Of a DNA stretch of 64,000 bases, positions 23,794 through 32,392 are shown piece after piece (position 1 is the first letter of the stretch; every line of letters begins with the position of its first letter). The DNA is taken from positions 1 to 64,000 of the forward strand of contig JBARXY010000031.1 in the NCBI GenBank assembly GCA_049647585.1, in the 5' to 3' direction. The DNA is from JAGQSZ01 sp049647585. Its GTDB lineage: Bacteria; Actinomycetota; Acidimicrobiia; Acidimicrobiales; Microtrichaceae. Under the pieces are notes generated by a model. That model did no database searches, was not told where the DNA came from, and saw only the letters and a program-made list of their open reading frames with translations. Made by a program: the position numbers and the translations under genes.

Positions 23794-24999
23794 ATGACCG
23801 AGGCCGTGATCGTCTCAACCGCTCGCACGCCGATTGGCCGAGCTGGCAAGGGTTCACTGAAGGACATTCGTCCCGACGACCTTTCCGCAATCGCCATCAA
23901 GGCAGTGCTCGAACAGATTCCCGCCATGGACAGCAGCCTCATCGAGGACGTCCTCTGGGGCTGCGGGCAGCCCGCCGGCGAATCCGGCCACAACATCGGT
24001 CGAGTGTCGGCACTTCTCGCCGGACTCGAGGACACACCGGGCGTGACGGTCAACCGCTACTGCTCCTCGTCGCTCATGACCATTCGTATGGCCGCCCACG
24101 CGATTCTCGCTGGCGATGGTGACGCATTCGTAGCCGGTGGCGTCGAGACCATCAGCCGCAACATGCTGCACCTGGCGCTCGCCGATGGACCGAAGAACCC
24201 GATCTTCGCCGAGGCCGAGGCACGTAGCGCGGAGCGGGCACAGGGCGGCGCATCCACCTGGGCTCCCGCCGAGGGACTCCCCGACATCTACTTGGCCATG
24301 GGTCAGACCGCCGAGAACGTCGCCCAGTTCGAGAACGTCTCGCGTGCTGAACAGGACGAGTTCGCGGCGCTGAGCCAGAACCGTGCCGAGGAGAGCCTGA
24401 ACAACGGATACTGGGAAGCAGAGATCACTCCCGTCCAGAGTCCCGATGGCTTGGTCAACGCTGACGACGGCATCCGTGCCGGAACCACTGTTGAGAAGCT
24501 GTCCGGGCTCAAGCCCGCCTTCCGCCCCGATGGAACCGTCACAGCCGGAAACGCCTGCCCACTGAACGACGGTGCCGCCGCCGTCGTCGTAATGAGCGAC
24601 ACCAAGGCCAAGGAACTCGGTCTAACGCCGCTGGCTCGTATCGTGTCATCAGCTGCGACCGCTCTGAACCCAGAGATCATGGGTCTGGGCCCTGTCGAGG
24701 CTTCACGCAAGGCGCTCTCTCGTGCAGGTATGTCGATTGATGACATCGACCTGGTCGAGATCAACGAGGCTTTCGCTGCGCAGGTCATCCCTTCCGCACG
24801 TCACCTCGGTATTGAGTGGGACAAGCTGAACACCCGCGGCGGCTCGATCGCTCTCGGCCATCCCTTCGGCATGACCGGTGCCCGCATCATGACAACTCTG
24901 ATCCACAACCTTCGCGAGTCGGACAAGACCTTCGGCCTTGAGACCATGTGTGTCGGTGGCGGTCAGGGAATGGCGATGATCATCGAGCGCCTCAGCTGA
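23794..24999 (+). CDS. Acetyl-CoA acetyltransferase (thiolase)
   Basis: A 401-residue thiolase with the acyl-accepting Cys in VTVNRYCSSSLMTIRMA, then EINEAFAAQVIP, GGSIALGHPFGMTGAR and the C-terminal CVGGGQGMAMIIERLS (second catalytic Cys). It catalyses thiolytic cleavage in beta-oxidation. It lacks the FadA6-like DRQCGSSQQAI pattern found at 33.1-34.3 kb and the VDCQCGSGQQ of FadA5, so it is a general FadA-type enzyme. It has its own promoter region and a hairpin after the stop. Confidence 0.9.
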   Translation: MTEAVIVSTARTPIGRAGKGSLKDIRPDDLSAIAIKAVLEQIPAMDSSLIEDVLWGCGQPAGESGHNIGRVSALLAGLEDTPGVTVNRYCSSSLMTIRMAAHAILAGDGDAFVAGGVETISRNMLHLALADGPKNPIFAEAEARSAERAQGGASTWAPAEGLPDIYLAMGQTAENVAQFENVSRAEQDEFAALSQNRAEESLNNGYWEAEITPVQSPDGLVNADDGIRAGTTVEKLSGLKPAFRPDGTVTAGNACPLNDGAAAVVVMSDTKAKELGLTPLARIVSSAATALNPEIMGLGPVEASRKALSRAGMSIDDIDLVEINEAFAAQVIPSARHLGIEWDKLNTRGGSIALGHPFGMTGARIMTTLIHNLRESDKTFGLETMCVGGGQGMAMIIERLS

Positions 25000-25083
25000 T
25001 CGGCTACAGCAGATCAGAGTTACCCAGATCAGAGTTCGACTCTCGCGGTTGGACTCTCTAGCGGACTCTTTGAGCGCTTGTTT

Positions 25084-25114
25084 CGGCCCGGACCTCACTG
25101 CGAGGTTCGGGCCG
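25084..25114 (+). terminator. Hairpin terminator after the thiolase gene
   Basis: A 13-bp stem with one G-U wobble (CGGCCCGGACCTC against GAGGTTCGGGCCG) and a 5-base loop, 85 bp after the stop. Confidence 0.7.
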
Positions 25115-25226
25115 AGTACTTCACTAGGCAATATCTTCGAGCCGTTTTGGGCGGCCGGGCCAACGGCGAAGCACCGAGTCATCAACAAACTTGTCAGCAA
25201 AGTGGTTGCTTAAGCAGCATCGCCCG

Positions 25227-25394
25227 ATGACCACCCAATCGGTGAATCACGGGGTTCTCTTGTCCAAGTCTGAGTCGCCTCTGGCTGGGGACTGGTGGCT
25301 GGCGGCCGATGGCCTGTGGTACCCGCCCGAGGCTCAGGTCATCCTCGGGCAGCAGCTCGAGGGACGCAGACCGGCACTGCAACCTTGGGTGTAG
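25227..25394 (+). pseudogene. Remnant ORF with DUF2510-like WW motif
   Basis: A 55-residue reading frame starting MTTQSVNHGVLLSKS with GDWWLAADGLWYPPEAQ. In intact actinobacterial proteins this motif stands beside membrane segments or other domains. Here the frame stops soon after. It is probably a fragment; whether it is expressed is unknown. Confidence 0.35.
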
Positions 25395-25664
25395 TCGTAA
25401 CCGACAAGCTGGCACCTGACGCCGAGAAGTGGGCGACGAGGGGAAGATCATCCAGGTTCGCTGCGCTCGGCTATCCGGTCGCGGTAGAGGTCGCCAAGGG
25501 CAGTGTCTCCAACCCAAAGCGGATACTCCTCGGCTGGGCGTATTCGGGCGCCATGAAGAGGTTCGTCCAAGCGCACGTTCGGGGTGTTCTCATGCCGGAC
25601 GGCGCTGACTCCTAGGCCCGAGGTCTGCCGGGGTCGAGTTCAGGCAGCAACCACAGGCAGAACC

Positions 25665-26051
25665 TCAGGCAGAGGCTGGTATGGATACGATCTCGGGTCG
25701 AAGTTCCTTCACCCGGTTGTCGTCATCGACGAAGACCGCGGTCGGCTGGTGCGTGCGAGCCTCTGCGTCCTCCATGTCGACGAAGGTAGCGATTATCACC
25801 TTGTCCCCGGTGTTGATCAGGTTCGCGGCCGCACCGTTGATACCAATCACCCCGCTGCCCCGAGGGCCTGCGATGACATAGGTGGCAAGGCGCGCACCGT
25901 TGGTCACATCCCAGATCTGCACCTCTTCCCACTCGAGGATGCCCGAGGCATCCAGCAGGTCCTGATCGATCGTCACTGAGCCTTCGTAATCAACGTCGGC
26001 GTGGGTGACAGTCGCACGGTGGATCTTCGACGCAAACATTCTGCGGCGCAT
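25665..26051 (-). CDS. panD: Aspartate 1-decarboxylase (PanD)
   Basis: A 128-residue pyruvoyl enzyme that makes beta-alanine for pantothenate and CoA. The chosen ATG gives MRRRMFASKIHRATVTHADVDYEGSVT and puts the self-cleavage site at Gly24-Ser25, the standard position, with GGAAAG upstream. The rest (NGARLATYVIAGPRGSGVIGINGAAANLINTGDKVIIATF) is typical to the end. No other pantothenate gene is adjacent, but CoA supply fits the acyl-CoA-rich surroundings. Confidence 0.95.
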   Translation of the reverse strand: MRRRMFASKIHRATVTHADVDYEGSVTIDQDLLDASGILEWEEVQIWDVTNGARLATYVIAGPRGSGVIGINGAAANLINTGDKVIIATFVDMEDAEARTHQPTAVFVDDDNRVKELRPEIVSIPASA

Positions 26052-26256
26052 CACAACTTTCCAATGGTCGGTCACGCCCCGGGGAGGTGCGTGCTTCATC
26101 ATCAACGCTAACTAAGTCAACCATTCCGGGGCAACCCGCATTCCCAAATGAAGGTGATCACTCAGAATCCAGGCGTGAGCATCCAGCCTAGGCAGCGCAC
26201 CCAAATTTCCGGCCCAGTCATCGGTTATGACTACACCCAGTCATCGATAACGACAG

Positions 26257-27414
26257 TCAGACTCCCGGGACCCGGCCCAACGACCGGGCCAGAGCGGCTG
26301 CCTCATCGAGCCACTTCAGTAGCTGTTCGAACACCAAACCCCGACGGCGAAACACCTCGACGAGTGGGTAGCTCGGCTGCCCGCCGTACCCAGTCGGCCC
26401 CTTGTAATCAGCTGTCGACACCATCAGCCCTGGCAGCCAGACGTACTTGATTGCGCTTGCACACATACCCAGGCGGGCATATTCGATCGGCCAAGGCCAA
26501 CCAGCCGCGTCGAGCCCAGCTGCGTAAGCATGCCAAACAGCCGAATCCAGCTCAGCGAACCGTTCGGGTTCCATGAAGTGGTCAAACAGAGTGTCGGGCA
26601 CCCAGTTTCCTGGGTCCTCCCCCACGGCCCCTCGACCGACGAAGGCCCAGTCGATCAGGACATCGTCGGGCTGCTCGACGTCGCCAGCAGCGATTGCATT
26701 GTTGGGCCAGAAGTCCAGATGGCAGAGCGTGCGGGGAAGTGAATCCAGCAGGTCGAACCAGCGGGGAGCGTCGCGATAGAGCTCTGCGAAGCGAGCGCGC
26801 AACCTGTGGCGGGCTTCTCCGAATCCGGCCACCACCACCGGATGCTCCCACGCCTCTGGGTCTTGATGGATCGCTGGACCCGCGGGTCTGCTGAGCGCGT
26901 ACGAGCGCATCCACCCCTTGGACAGGAATGGAAGAGCAAGCAAGTCCCGCTGCTCGGCAGTAGGTCCGTTCGGCCCTGGACTAATAGCCCCCTGTGACCG
27001 CCCGATCCTGTCTGCAATCCGAACATGGTCGCGAATGTCGAGGTCGTGGCCAGACCGCCCGGTCACGTCCTCGAGCCACAACTGGATCGATCCGTCACGC
27101 ATTTCGACTCGATCCAGCAGCTTGGGGCCTCGAAGCCCTCCGCCTCTGAATTCATCCGGAATATGGTGACGATAAGCCTGAGCCTCGCGGCTCCAGAAAT
27201 TCCAGTGGGAGTCTTCGGAGCCTGCTGACCAATGGGGAACGATCTGGGGCCCATCGGCACAAATCGTCTTTACCACGACAGTGGATCCCGGCTCACCGAG
27301 GTCGGATCCTGCGCCGAGAACGACCCGTTGAACGTCTCGGGTGACGGGGTTGGCGCGGTTATGTATCAGTGAGACGGACGGGTCCTGTGCGCCCTCGCTG
27401 CTGCCCGAGTCCAC
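26257..27414 (-). CDS. Aminoglycoside-phosphotransferase-fold kinase, substrate unknown
   Basis: A roughly 385-residue protein of the APH/choline-kinase fold. The catalytic loop is LCHLDFWPNNAIA (HxDxxxxN) and the metal-binding Asp is in DVLIDWAFVGRGA. An N-terminal beta-rich lobe (RVVLGAGSDLGEPGSTVVVKTICADG) fits the nucleotide lobe. The GTG start at 27414 is the first reasonable one after the SDR gene ends at 27458 and has GGAACG upstream; it is uncertain. Such proteins phosphorylate small hydroxyl compounds. Resistance function should not be assumed. Confidence 0.75.
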   Translation of the reverse strand: MDSGSSEGAQDPSVSLIHNRANPVTRDVQRVVLGAGSDLGEPGSTVVVKTICADGPQIVPHWSAGSEDSHWNFWSREAQAYRHHIPDEFRGGGLRGPKLLDRVEMRDGSIQLWLEDVTGRSGHDLDIRDHVRIADRIGRSQGAISPGPNGPTAEQRDLLALPFLSKGWMRSYALSRPAGPAIHQDPEAWEHPVVVAGFGEARHRLRARFAELYRDAPRWFDLLDSLPRTLCHLDFWPNNAIAAGDVEQPDDVLIDWAFVGRGAVGEDPGNWVPDTLFDHFMEPERFAELDSAVWHAYAAGLDAAGWPWPIEYARLGMCASAIKYVWLPGLMVSTADYKGPTGYGGQPSYPLVEVFRRRGLVFEQLLKWLDEAAALARSLGRVPGV

Positions 27415-27457
27415 CAAACGTTCCAACTCCGACTTCAGCCCAGATCCAGATCCGGCG

Positions 27458-28366
27458 TCAGCCGGCGCCGTAGACAGGAGTGGGAGTCGCCGCCTCGCGA
27501 AGGAGCTCGGCGACCACAGGACCGATCTCGGCCGGATCCCAGCGGGCGCCCTTGTCGACGCGGGGGCCATGGTTGAAGCCTTCTGCGATTCCGATAATTC
27601 CACCCTCGACCTCGAAGACACGCCCCGTGACGTCAGAAGACTGGGTGGACCCGAGCCACGCGACCAGCGGTGACACGTTCGCCGGGTCCATCGCGTCGAA
27701 GGCACCCTCGCCAACCTCGGCCATCATGTCCTTGAACGCATCCTCGGTCATCCGGGTGCGTCCGGCCGGCGCCAGAGCGTTAGCCGTAACGCCGATCCGC
27801 CCGAGTTCCGCTGCCTGGACCAAGGTCAGGCTTGCGATTGCCCCCTTTGCCGCAGAGTACGCGGCCTGGGCGATCGACCCCATGAGGCCGGCGCCGGAAG
27901 AGGTGTTGATGATCCGGGCATCGACGGTTTCGCCAGCCTTGGAACGGGCACGCCAGTAGGCCGCAGCATGACGCGCAGGAGCGGCATGACCCATGACGTG
28001 AACCTTCAGAACTGCTTCCCACTCCTCCTGCTCCGAGTTGACAAACATCCGGTCCCTCACGATTCCGGCGTTGTTGACCACGACGTCCAGCCCACCGAAT
28101 ACGTCGATCGCCGATTGCACCATTTCACCGGCTGCATCCCAGTCCGACACGTCATGGCTCGATGTGATGGCCGCTCCCCCGAGCGCCACGATCTCGTCGA
28201 CGACCTGCTGCGCAGGAGTGTCGGAGGGGTCCGAACCGTCCTGGGCAACCCCGAGGTCGTTAACCACCACGCTCGCACCCTGGCGGGCGAACTCCAGAGC
28301 GTGCTCCCGGCCAAGGCCTCGCCCAGCACCGGTCACAATTACTACACGTCCGTCACAGATACCCAT
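27458..28366 (-). CDS. Short-chain dehydrogenase, Rv3548c-like
   Basis: A 302-residue SDR of the multifunctional-enzyme type: GRVVIVTGAGRGLGREHALEFA, VVNDLGVAQDGS, NNAGIVRDRMF, INTSSGAGLMGS...YSAAKGAI. The long C-terminal part (SSDVTGRVFEVEGGIIGIAEGFNHGP, KGARWDPAEIGPVVAELL, TPVYGA) closely follows mycobacterial Rv3548c as I recall it, a gene next to the ipd cluster. It probably acts as a hydroxyacyl-CoA dehydrogenase in steroid catabolism. The ATG at 28366 is chosen over a TTG six bases earlier. It shares a promoter region holding the palindromic operator with the divergent LLM gene. Confidence 0.85.
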   Translation of the reverse strand: MGICDGRVVIVTGAGRGLGREHALEFARQGASVVVNDLGVAQDGSDPSDTPAQQVVDEIVALGGAAITSSHDVSDWDAAGEMVQSAIDVFGGLDVVVNNAGIVRDRMFVNSEQEEWEAVLKVHVMGHAAPARHAAAYWRARSKAGETVDARIINTSSGAGLMGSIAQAAYSAAKGAIASLTLVQAAELGRIGVTANALAPAGRTRMTEDAFKDMMAEVGEGAFDAMDPANVSPLVAWLGSTQSSDVTGRVFEVEGGIIGIAEGFNHGPRVDKGARWDPAEIGPVVAELLREAATPTPVYGAG

Positions 28367-28376
28367 GCCCAAGAAT

Positions 28377-28391
28377 CTGACACTCCGTCAG
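28377..28391. promoter_or_regulatory. Palindromic operator (one mismatch) in the SDR/LLM divergent promoter
   Basis: CTGACACTCCGTCAG matches the CTGACG-N3-CGTCAG form except for one base in the left arm. It sits 11 bp before the SDR start and 73 bp before the divergent F420-type gene, so it could control both. Confidence 0.6.
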
Positions 28392-28463
28392 GTGAACGCA
28401 CAAACCTCGCTAACGTTCGTGAAGCCCGGCAGGTGATCAGCGCCGGTTGACCGGGGGTCCACA

Positions 28464-29306
28464 ATGCGTTTTGGTCTGACGATGTTCGCCACCGACATCT
28501 CAATGGACGTCGTCGAACTGGCTGTCGAAGCAGAGCAACGGGGCTTCGACTCGCTCTGGATTCCGGAGCACACACACATTCCCACCTCGCGTGTGACACC
28601 ACCGCCGACCGGGGATACGGAACTCGCCGAGGAGTACAAGCGCTCGCTCGATCCCCTCGTGGCCTTGGCCTTCGCTGCTGCGGCAACGACGAAGATCCGG
28701 CTGGGTACGGGGGTAATGCTGCCGATGCAGCGCGAGCCGATCGTCACAGCCAAAGCCGTCGCTACTCTCCAGAACATGTCCGGTGGGCGATTCGAGATGG
28801 GTGTCGGATTTGGTTGGAACGAGGACGAAATGGGCGACCACGGTGTCGCGTATCGAACTCGCCGGGCTCACACCCGCGAGCACGTCCTGGCCATGCAGGC
28901 ACTCTGGAACAATGAGGCAGGCTCCTTCAATGGCGAGTTCGTGAAGATTCCACCCAGTTGGTCCTGGCCCAAGCCTGCGAAGAAGGTCCCGATTCTCGTC
29001 GGCGGCGGTGCCGGTCCCAAGTTGTTCGCCCACATCGCCGAGTACGGCGACGGTTGGATCCCCATCGGTGGAACTGGTCTGGGCGAGGCCATCCCGCGAT
29101 TTCGTCAAGCGGTCGAGGACGCTGGCAGGGACCCTTCCGCCATGCGGATCGTTCCCTTCGGAACCGTTCCAAGCCAAGGAAAGCTCGACTACTTCGAGTC
29201 GATCGGTGTGGACGAATGCGTCTTTCGCATACCGTCGTCAGATCGAGACGTTGTCATGCCGATCCTCGATCAGCAGACGAAGCTGATCGAGACCCTGAGC
29301 GGCTGA
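28464..29306 (+). CDS. LLM-class F420-dependent oxidoreductase
   Basis: A 280-residue luciferase-like TIM barrel starting MRFGLTMFATDISMDVVELAVEAEQRGFDSLWIPEHTHIP. Marks of the F420 subfamily are TTKIRLGTGVMLPMQREPIVTAKAVATLQNMSGGRFEMGVGFGWNEDEM, then VPILVGGGAGPKLFAHIAEYGDGWIPIGG. It reduces or oxidises a substrate with cofactor F420. Its location in the steroid-gene block and the shared operator suggest a catabolic role; the substrate is unknown. Confidence 0.88.
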   Translation: MRFGLTMFATDISMDVVELAVEAEQRGFDSLWIPEHTHIPTSRVTPPPTGDTELAEEYKRSLDPLVALAFAAAATTKIRLGTGVMLPMQREPIVTAKAVATLQNMSGGRFEMGVGFGWNEDEMGDHGVAYRTRRAHTREHVLAMQALWNNEAGSFNGEFVKIPPSWSWPKPAKKVPILVGGGAGPKLFAHIAEYGDGWIPIGGTGLGEAIPRFRQAVEDAGRDPSAMRIVPFGTVPSQGKLDYFESIGVDECVFRIPSSDRDVVMPILDQQTKLIETLSG

Positions 29307-29330
29307 CACCCGTACCCGCGCGCCCTACGC

Positions 29331-30146
29331 CTAGGCGCTGGGGGGCATCCAGTGCCCGGCGTTGACCGGCAGGGCGGTGCCCGTCACGCACTTTGCCAAC
29401 GGGGAGGCGAAGAACACCACGGCTCCCGCGATCTCGGACGAGTGCGGGAGATAGCCGAGCGCCGTTTCTGCCGCCCTTTCGTCGTAGATGTCCTGCCAGG
29501 TTGTGTCGCCGGCGCGGTCCTTCGCCTGCCATTCGAAGTAGATCTTGACGCTGTCACCCCAGATGTAACCCGGGTGGACCGCATTGACCCGAATTCCATA
29601 TTCACCCAACTCCAGCGCCAGAGTTTTGGTGACGGCACCAAGGGCGGCTTTCGATCCTGCGTAAGCCCCCGCGTTGCGTTCGATGTGGTGCACCGACATG
29701 GTGTTGACCATCACGATGCGCGCGTCACCTGTTGCAGCGGCCGCGGTCTTCAACAGGGGCAGCATGGCCTTGGTCAACTGCAGTGTTCCGAGGTAGTTGA
29801 TCTTCATCGGCCGCATCCAGCGGTCCAGATCCGAGTCCTCGAAGCTCGCGTGCTCGCCACCGTGGAACGCAGAGTTGATCAGAATGTCCACACCGGCGCT
29901 GGCCGCTACCGCCGAGGTTGCTTCGGCCGCGATGCGAAGACAGTCATCACGGTCTGCGATGTTGCCGTAGATCGGAATCGCCCTGCGGCCAAGTTCCTCG
30001 ATTTCTGTGACCACAGAAGGAACGACCTTGTCGGACCTTGCGACGAGTATCAGGTCCGCCCCCTGCTCGGCCAGACCCAGGGCAATGTCCCGGCCCATAC
30101 CCGGCCCGACGCCGGTCACCATCGCTGTTCTGCCTTCGAGCATCAT
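29331..30146 (-). CDS. Short-chain dehydrogenase/reductase
   Basis: A 271-residue SDR: EGRTAMVTGVGPGMGRDIALGLA, ILINSAFHGG, VNTMSVHHIERNAGAYAGSKAALG (catalytic Tyr and Lys), then VNAVHPGYIWGDSVKIYFEWQA and TGTALPVNAGHWMPP. NSAF in place of the usual NNAG and the long aromatic substrate loop set it apart from the other SDRs here. It lies 77 bp behind the FadE gene on the same strand and is probably co-transcribed. The substrate is unknown. Confidence 0.85.
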   Translation of the reverse strand: MMLEGRTAMVTGVGPGMGRDIALGLAEQGADLILVARSDKVVPSVVTEIEELGRRAIPIYGNIADRDDCLRIAAEATSAVAASAGVDILINSAFHGGEHASFEDSDLDRWMRPMKINYLGTLQLTKAMLPLLKTAAAATGDARIVMVNTMSVHHIERNAGAYAGSKAALGAVTKTLALELGEYGIRVNAVHPGYIWGDSVKIYFEWQAKDRAGDTTWQDIYDERAAETALGYLPHSSEIAGAVVFFASPLAKCVTGTALPVNAGHWMPPSA

Positions 30147-30223
30147 CTTTCGTATCCCCCTGTAGCTGTTCTAGATCGACAATGGATCGCCGTTCGCGGG
30201 TCCCGGCGACTACCGAGCTCGGT

Positions 30224-31453
30224 TCATGACCGCCTGGTCTCGTTCCAGGGAACGTCACGGTCAACGCTCGGCTCGCGCGGCAGACCCAATGCCTGCTCAC
30301 CCAGGTTGTTCCGATGCACCTCTTCGGTGCCGCCACCGATGCGCGAGGCGAACTGGTTGAGGCACTGGTACTGCCAGAAGCCATCACCTTCGGCTTCATG
30401 CTGCAGCATTCCCTCGGCGCCCTCGAGATCGAGCGCCAGGTTCACTCGGAAGCTCAACCCTCGGGTGAAGAAGTTCTTGAGTAGCGACCCGTGTAGAGCC
30501 AGCTCGAGGCGCCCGGTCATGACCGCCGTCTGGGTCCGCCAGCCCATCCATTTGAGTATCTGTTCGTTGGACCACACGCGGGCAAGGTCCTGACGGACAA
30601 TCGGATCGTCTGTGCGGCCCTTGCGGCGAGCCGTAGCCAGAACGGCACCGAAAGTTGTCGCCTGCCCGGCGCCCGAGATCATCGAACTCTCGCTACGAAG
30701 GGTCGTGCGGGTCACCTTCCAGCCGTCGCCTACTTCGCCCACGACGTTCTCGACCGGAATCCGGACGTCGGACAGGAACACCTCGTTGAAATGCGCGACT
30801 CCCTGAGCCTGGACCAACGGCCGCACGTCTATTCCGGTCGTGCGCATATCGACGATGAAATAGGTGAGACCCCTGTGTTTGGGCACCTCGGGATCGGTCC
30901 GGGCGACCAGGATTCCGAAGTCCGCGTGTTGGGCGCTAGACGTCCACACCTTCTGTCCGTTGACGACCCATTCGTCACCGTCGAGAACCGCCCTTGTCGC
31001 CATCGCAGCCAGATCTGATCCCGCGCCCGGCTCCGAGAACAACTGACACCAGGACTCGTCTCCGGTGAGAAGTGGACCCAAGTAGCGATCCTGTTGCGCC
31101 GCAGTTCCGTGGGTCATGAGGGTTGGACCGACTAGCGCTTGAGCGGCGGTCACGAACCCTGAAGTGGCGTCGTAGCGTGCCAGTTCCTGGTTGAAGACGA
31201 TTTGATAAGCGCTCGACAGACCACGTCCACCGAAGCGGGTGGGCCAGGTCAGTCCAGCCCATCCGGAATCGGCAAGCAGTTTCTGCCAGGCGGCGCATCG
31301 TCGCCGATAGTCGGCAGCGACATCGGGGTCGACCGCGGCGCCGTTGCGCGACCAGTCGCGTTCGTCGCCCCGCTTCAGATCGGCGTGTTGGTCAAGGAAC
31401 GATCGGGCCTCTGCCCGGAACGCTGCCAGCTCTTTTGAGTCCTCGAAGTCCAC
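30224..31453 (-). CDS. Acyl-CoA dehydrogenase
   Basis: A 409-residue acyl-CoA dehydrogenase with SWCQLFSEPGAGSDLAAMATRA, WVVNGQKVWTSSAQHADFGIL, VAHFNEVFLSDVRIPVENVVGEVGDGWKV and a C-terminal NQFASRIGGGTEEVHRNNLGEQALGLPREP. All main FAD- and CoA-binding motifs are present. It is of the FadE17/FadE6-like group. It follows a 249-residue unknown protein by 33 bp and precedes an SDR by 77 bp, so the three probably form an operon. The acyl substrate cannot be read from sequence. Confidence 0.9.
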   Translation of the reverse strand: MDFEDSKELAAFRAEARSFLDQHADLKRGDERDWSRNGAAVDPDVAADYRRRCAAWQKLLADSGWAGLTWPTRFGGRGLSSAYQIVFNQELARYDATSGFVTAAQALVGPTLMTHGTAAQQDRYLGPLLTGDESWCQLFSEPGAGSDLAAMATRAVLDGDEWVVNGQKVWTSSAQHADFGILVARTDPEVPKHRGLTYFIVDMRTTGIDVRPLVQAQGVAHFNEVFLSDVRIPVENVVGEVGDGWKVTRTTLRSESSMISGAGQATTFGAVLATARRKGRTDDPIVRQDLARVWSNEQILKWMGWRTQTAVMTGRLELALHGSLLKNFFTRGLSFRVNLALDLEGAEGMLQHEAEGDGFWQYQCLNQFASRIGGGTEEVHRNNLGEQALGLPREPSVDRDVPWNETRRS

Positions 31454-31486
31454 CGCCGAACAGTAGGCGACCTAGGAGAGGGAAAT

Positions 31487-32236
31487 TCACGTCAGGTGGA
31501 CGATCGCCAGTCCCAGGAGTCGCGCTCGATCGGCCAACTCGTCGGCCGGGTCGATCGAACGGGAGATCTCGTTGAAGAGCCAGCGAGCAACCCACCGGCG
31601 CATCACAACCAGGCCACCTTCGGGGAGTGATCCGGAAAGCCCGAGCCACTCGGTCAGACGATGGGAAGCATCCGGAACCTCTCGGAAGCGGACCTCGTCG
31701 TCGTTGAACGGTTCGTTGCCGAGCACCCCGACATCTGCTCCCTCGATCCACATGTGGGCCAGAAGGTTCGGAATCCGAGCGAGTTGTGAACCCACTCCGA
31801 AGCTCATTACCAGGAACTCGTTTGCGGCGTACTCGACGGCCTCGGCGAGGACCGAGGCGCGACCGCCCATGACCCGTTCGCACACCTGCCAGCCGATACC
31901 GGTACCGCAAAGGTCCGCCCGTAGCGAGGACATCGTTTCGCTTCTGTTGCCGTCCGCGACGACCAGAAATTCACGACGGATCTGGGCGGCATCGAACCTC
32001 GAGGTGTCGAGTGCGTAACGAACCGTCGCAGAGGGCCCGTCGAGGATCACGAAGGAGCAACTCGTCCGCGCAAGACGGCCCAGAAGCTTTACTCCGTCTG
32101 GATCGTCGTGCCGTTGGACAACTCGCGTCACGCCGGGGTCTTGGACGATCTGAGCGGAAATCGACGGATTTGGATGTGGGTCTAGGTCAGGCATCTGGTT
32201 TTGTGGTCGAGCCACGACTGGCCCGCTATATGACAT
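31487..32236 (-). CDS. Hypothetical protein, 249 aa, in the FadE/SDR unit
   Basis: It starts MSYSGPVVARPQNQMPDLD; an internal ATG (MPDLDPHPN, 32194) is an alternative. The sequence is soluble, with RREFLVVADGNRSETMSSLRADLCGTGIGWQVCERVMGG and several helical segments at the C-terminus. No family is recognised. It lies first in a likely three-gene unit with an acyl-CoA dehydrogenase and an SDR, which suggests lipid or steroid metabolism or its regulation. Confidence 0.6.
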   Translation of the reverse strand: MSYSGPVVARPQNQMPDLDPHPNPSISAQIVQDPGVTRVVQRHDDPDGVKLLGRLARTSCSFVILDGPSATVRYALDTSRFDAAQIRREFLVVADGNRSETMSSLRADLCGTGIGWQVCERVMGGRASVLAEAVEYAANEFLVMSFGVGSQLARIPNLLAHMWIEGADVGVLGNEPFNDDEVRFREVPDASHRLTEWLGLSGSLPEGGLVVMRRWVARWLFNEISRSIDPADELADRARLLGLAIVHLT

Positions 32237-32392
32237 ATCGGCAGATCCTCGGCCTGTCTGAACAATTGGGACGATCGAGCCAAGTGACCTAGGGCAACAT
32301 CTGACTCATGACTTCCGACCGGTCTGTCGGGTCGGCATACGGATCACTCTGGACCTACGGCAATTGTTGGACGCAGGTGACGACCACTTCGG

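Larger units (their letters stand above)
25000..25664. other. Gene-poor stretch with decayed coding remnants
   Basis: About 665 bp between the thiolase and panD. It holds a terminator hairpin, a tandem GATCAGAGTT repeat near 25013-25034, and two weak plus-strand reading frames. One (25227-25394) contains DWWLAADGLWYPPE, the DUF2510-type motif common in Actinomycetota. The other frame (up to 25615) contains GRSSRFAALGYPVAVEV. They look like pieces of one or more degraded genes. Confidence 0.5.

Noticed and set aside
23794..24999. FadA5 (steroid side-chain thiolase)
   Set aside because: The sequence around the nucleophile (VNRYCSSSL) and the overall length fit a general acetyl-CoA acetyltransferase better than the CQCGSGQQ type.
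26257..27414. Aminoglycoside resistance gene
   Set aside because: Only the general APH fold is visible. The family is very broad, and nothing in the sequence or context indicates an antibiotic substrate.
29352..30593. 413-residue open frame on the plus strand
   Set aside because: It spans the antisense of two good genes (SDR and acyl-CoA dehydrogenase) and has no family pattern.
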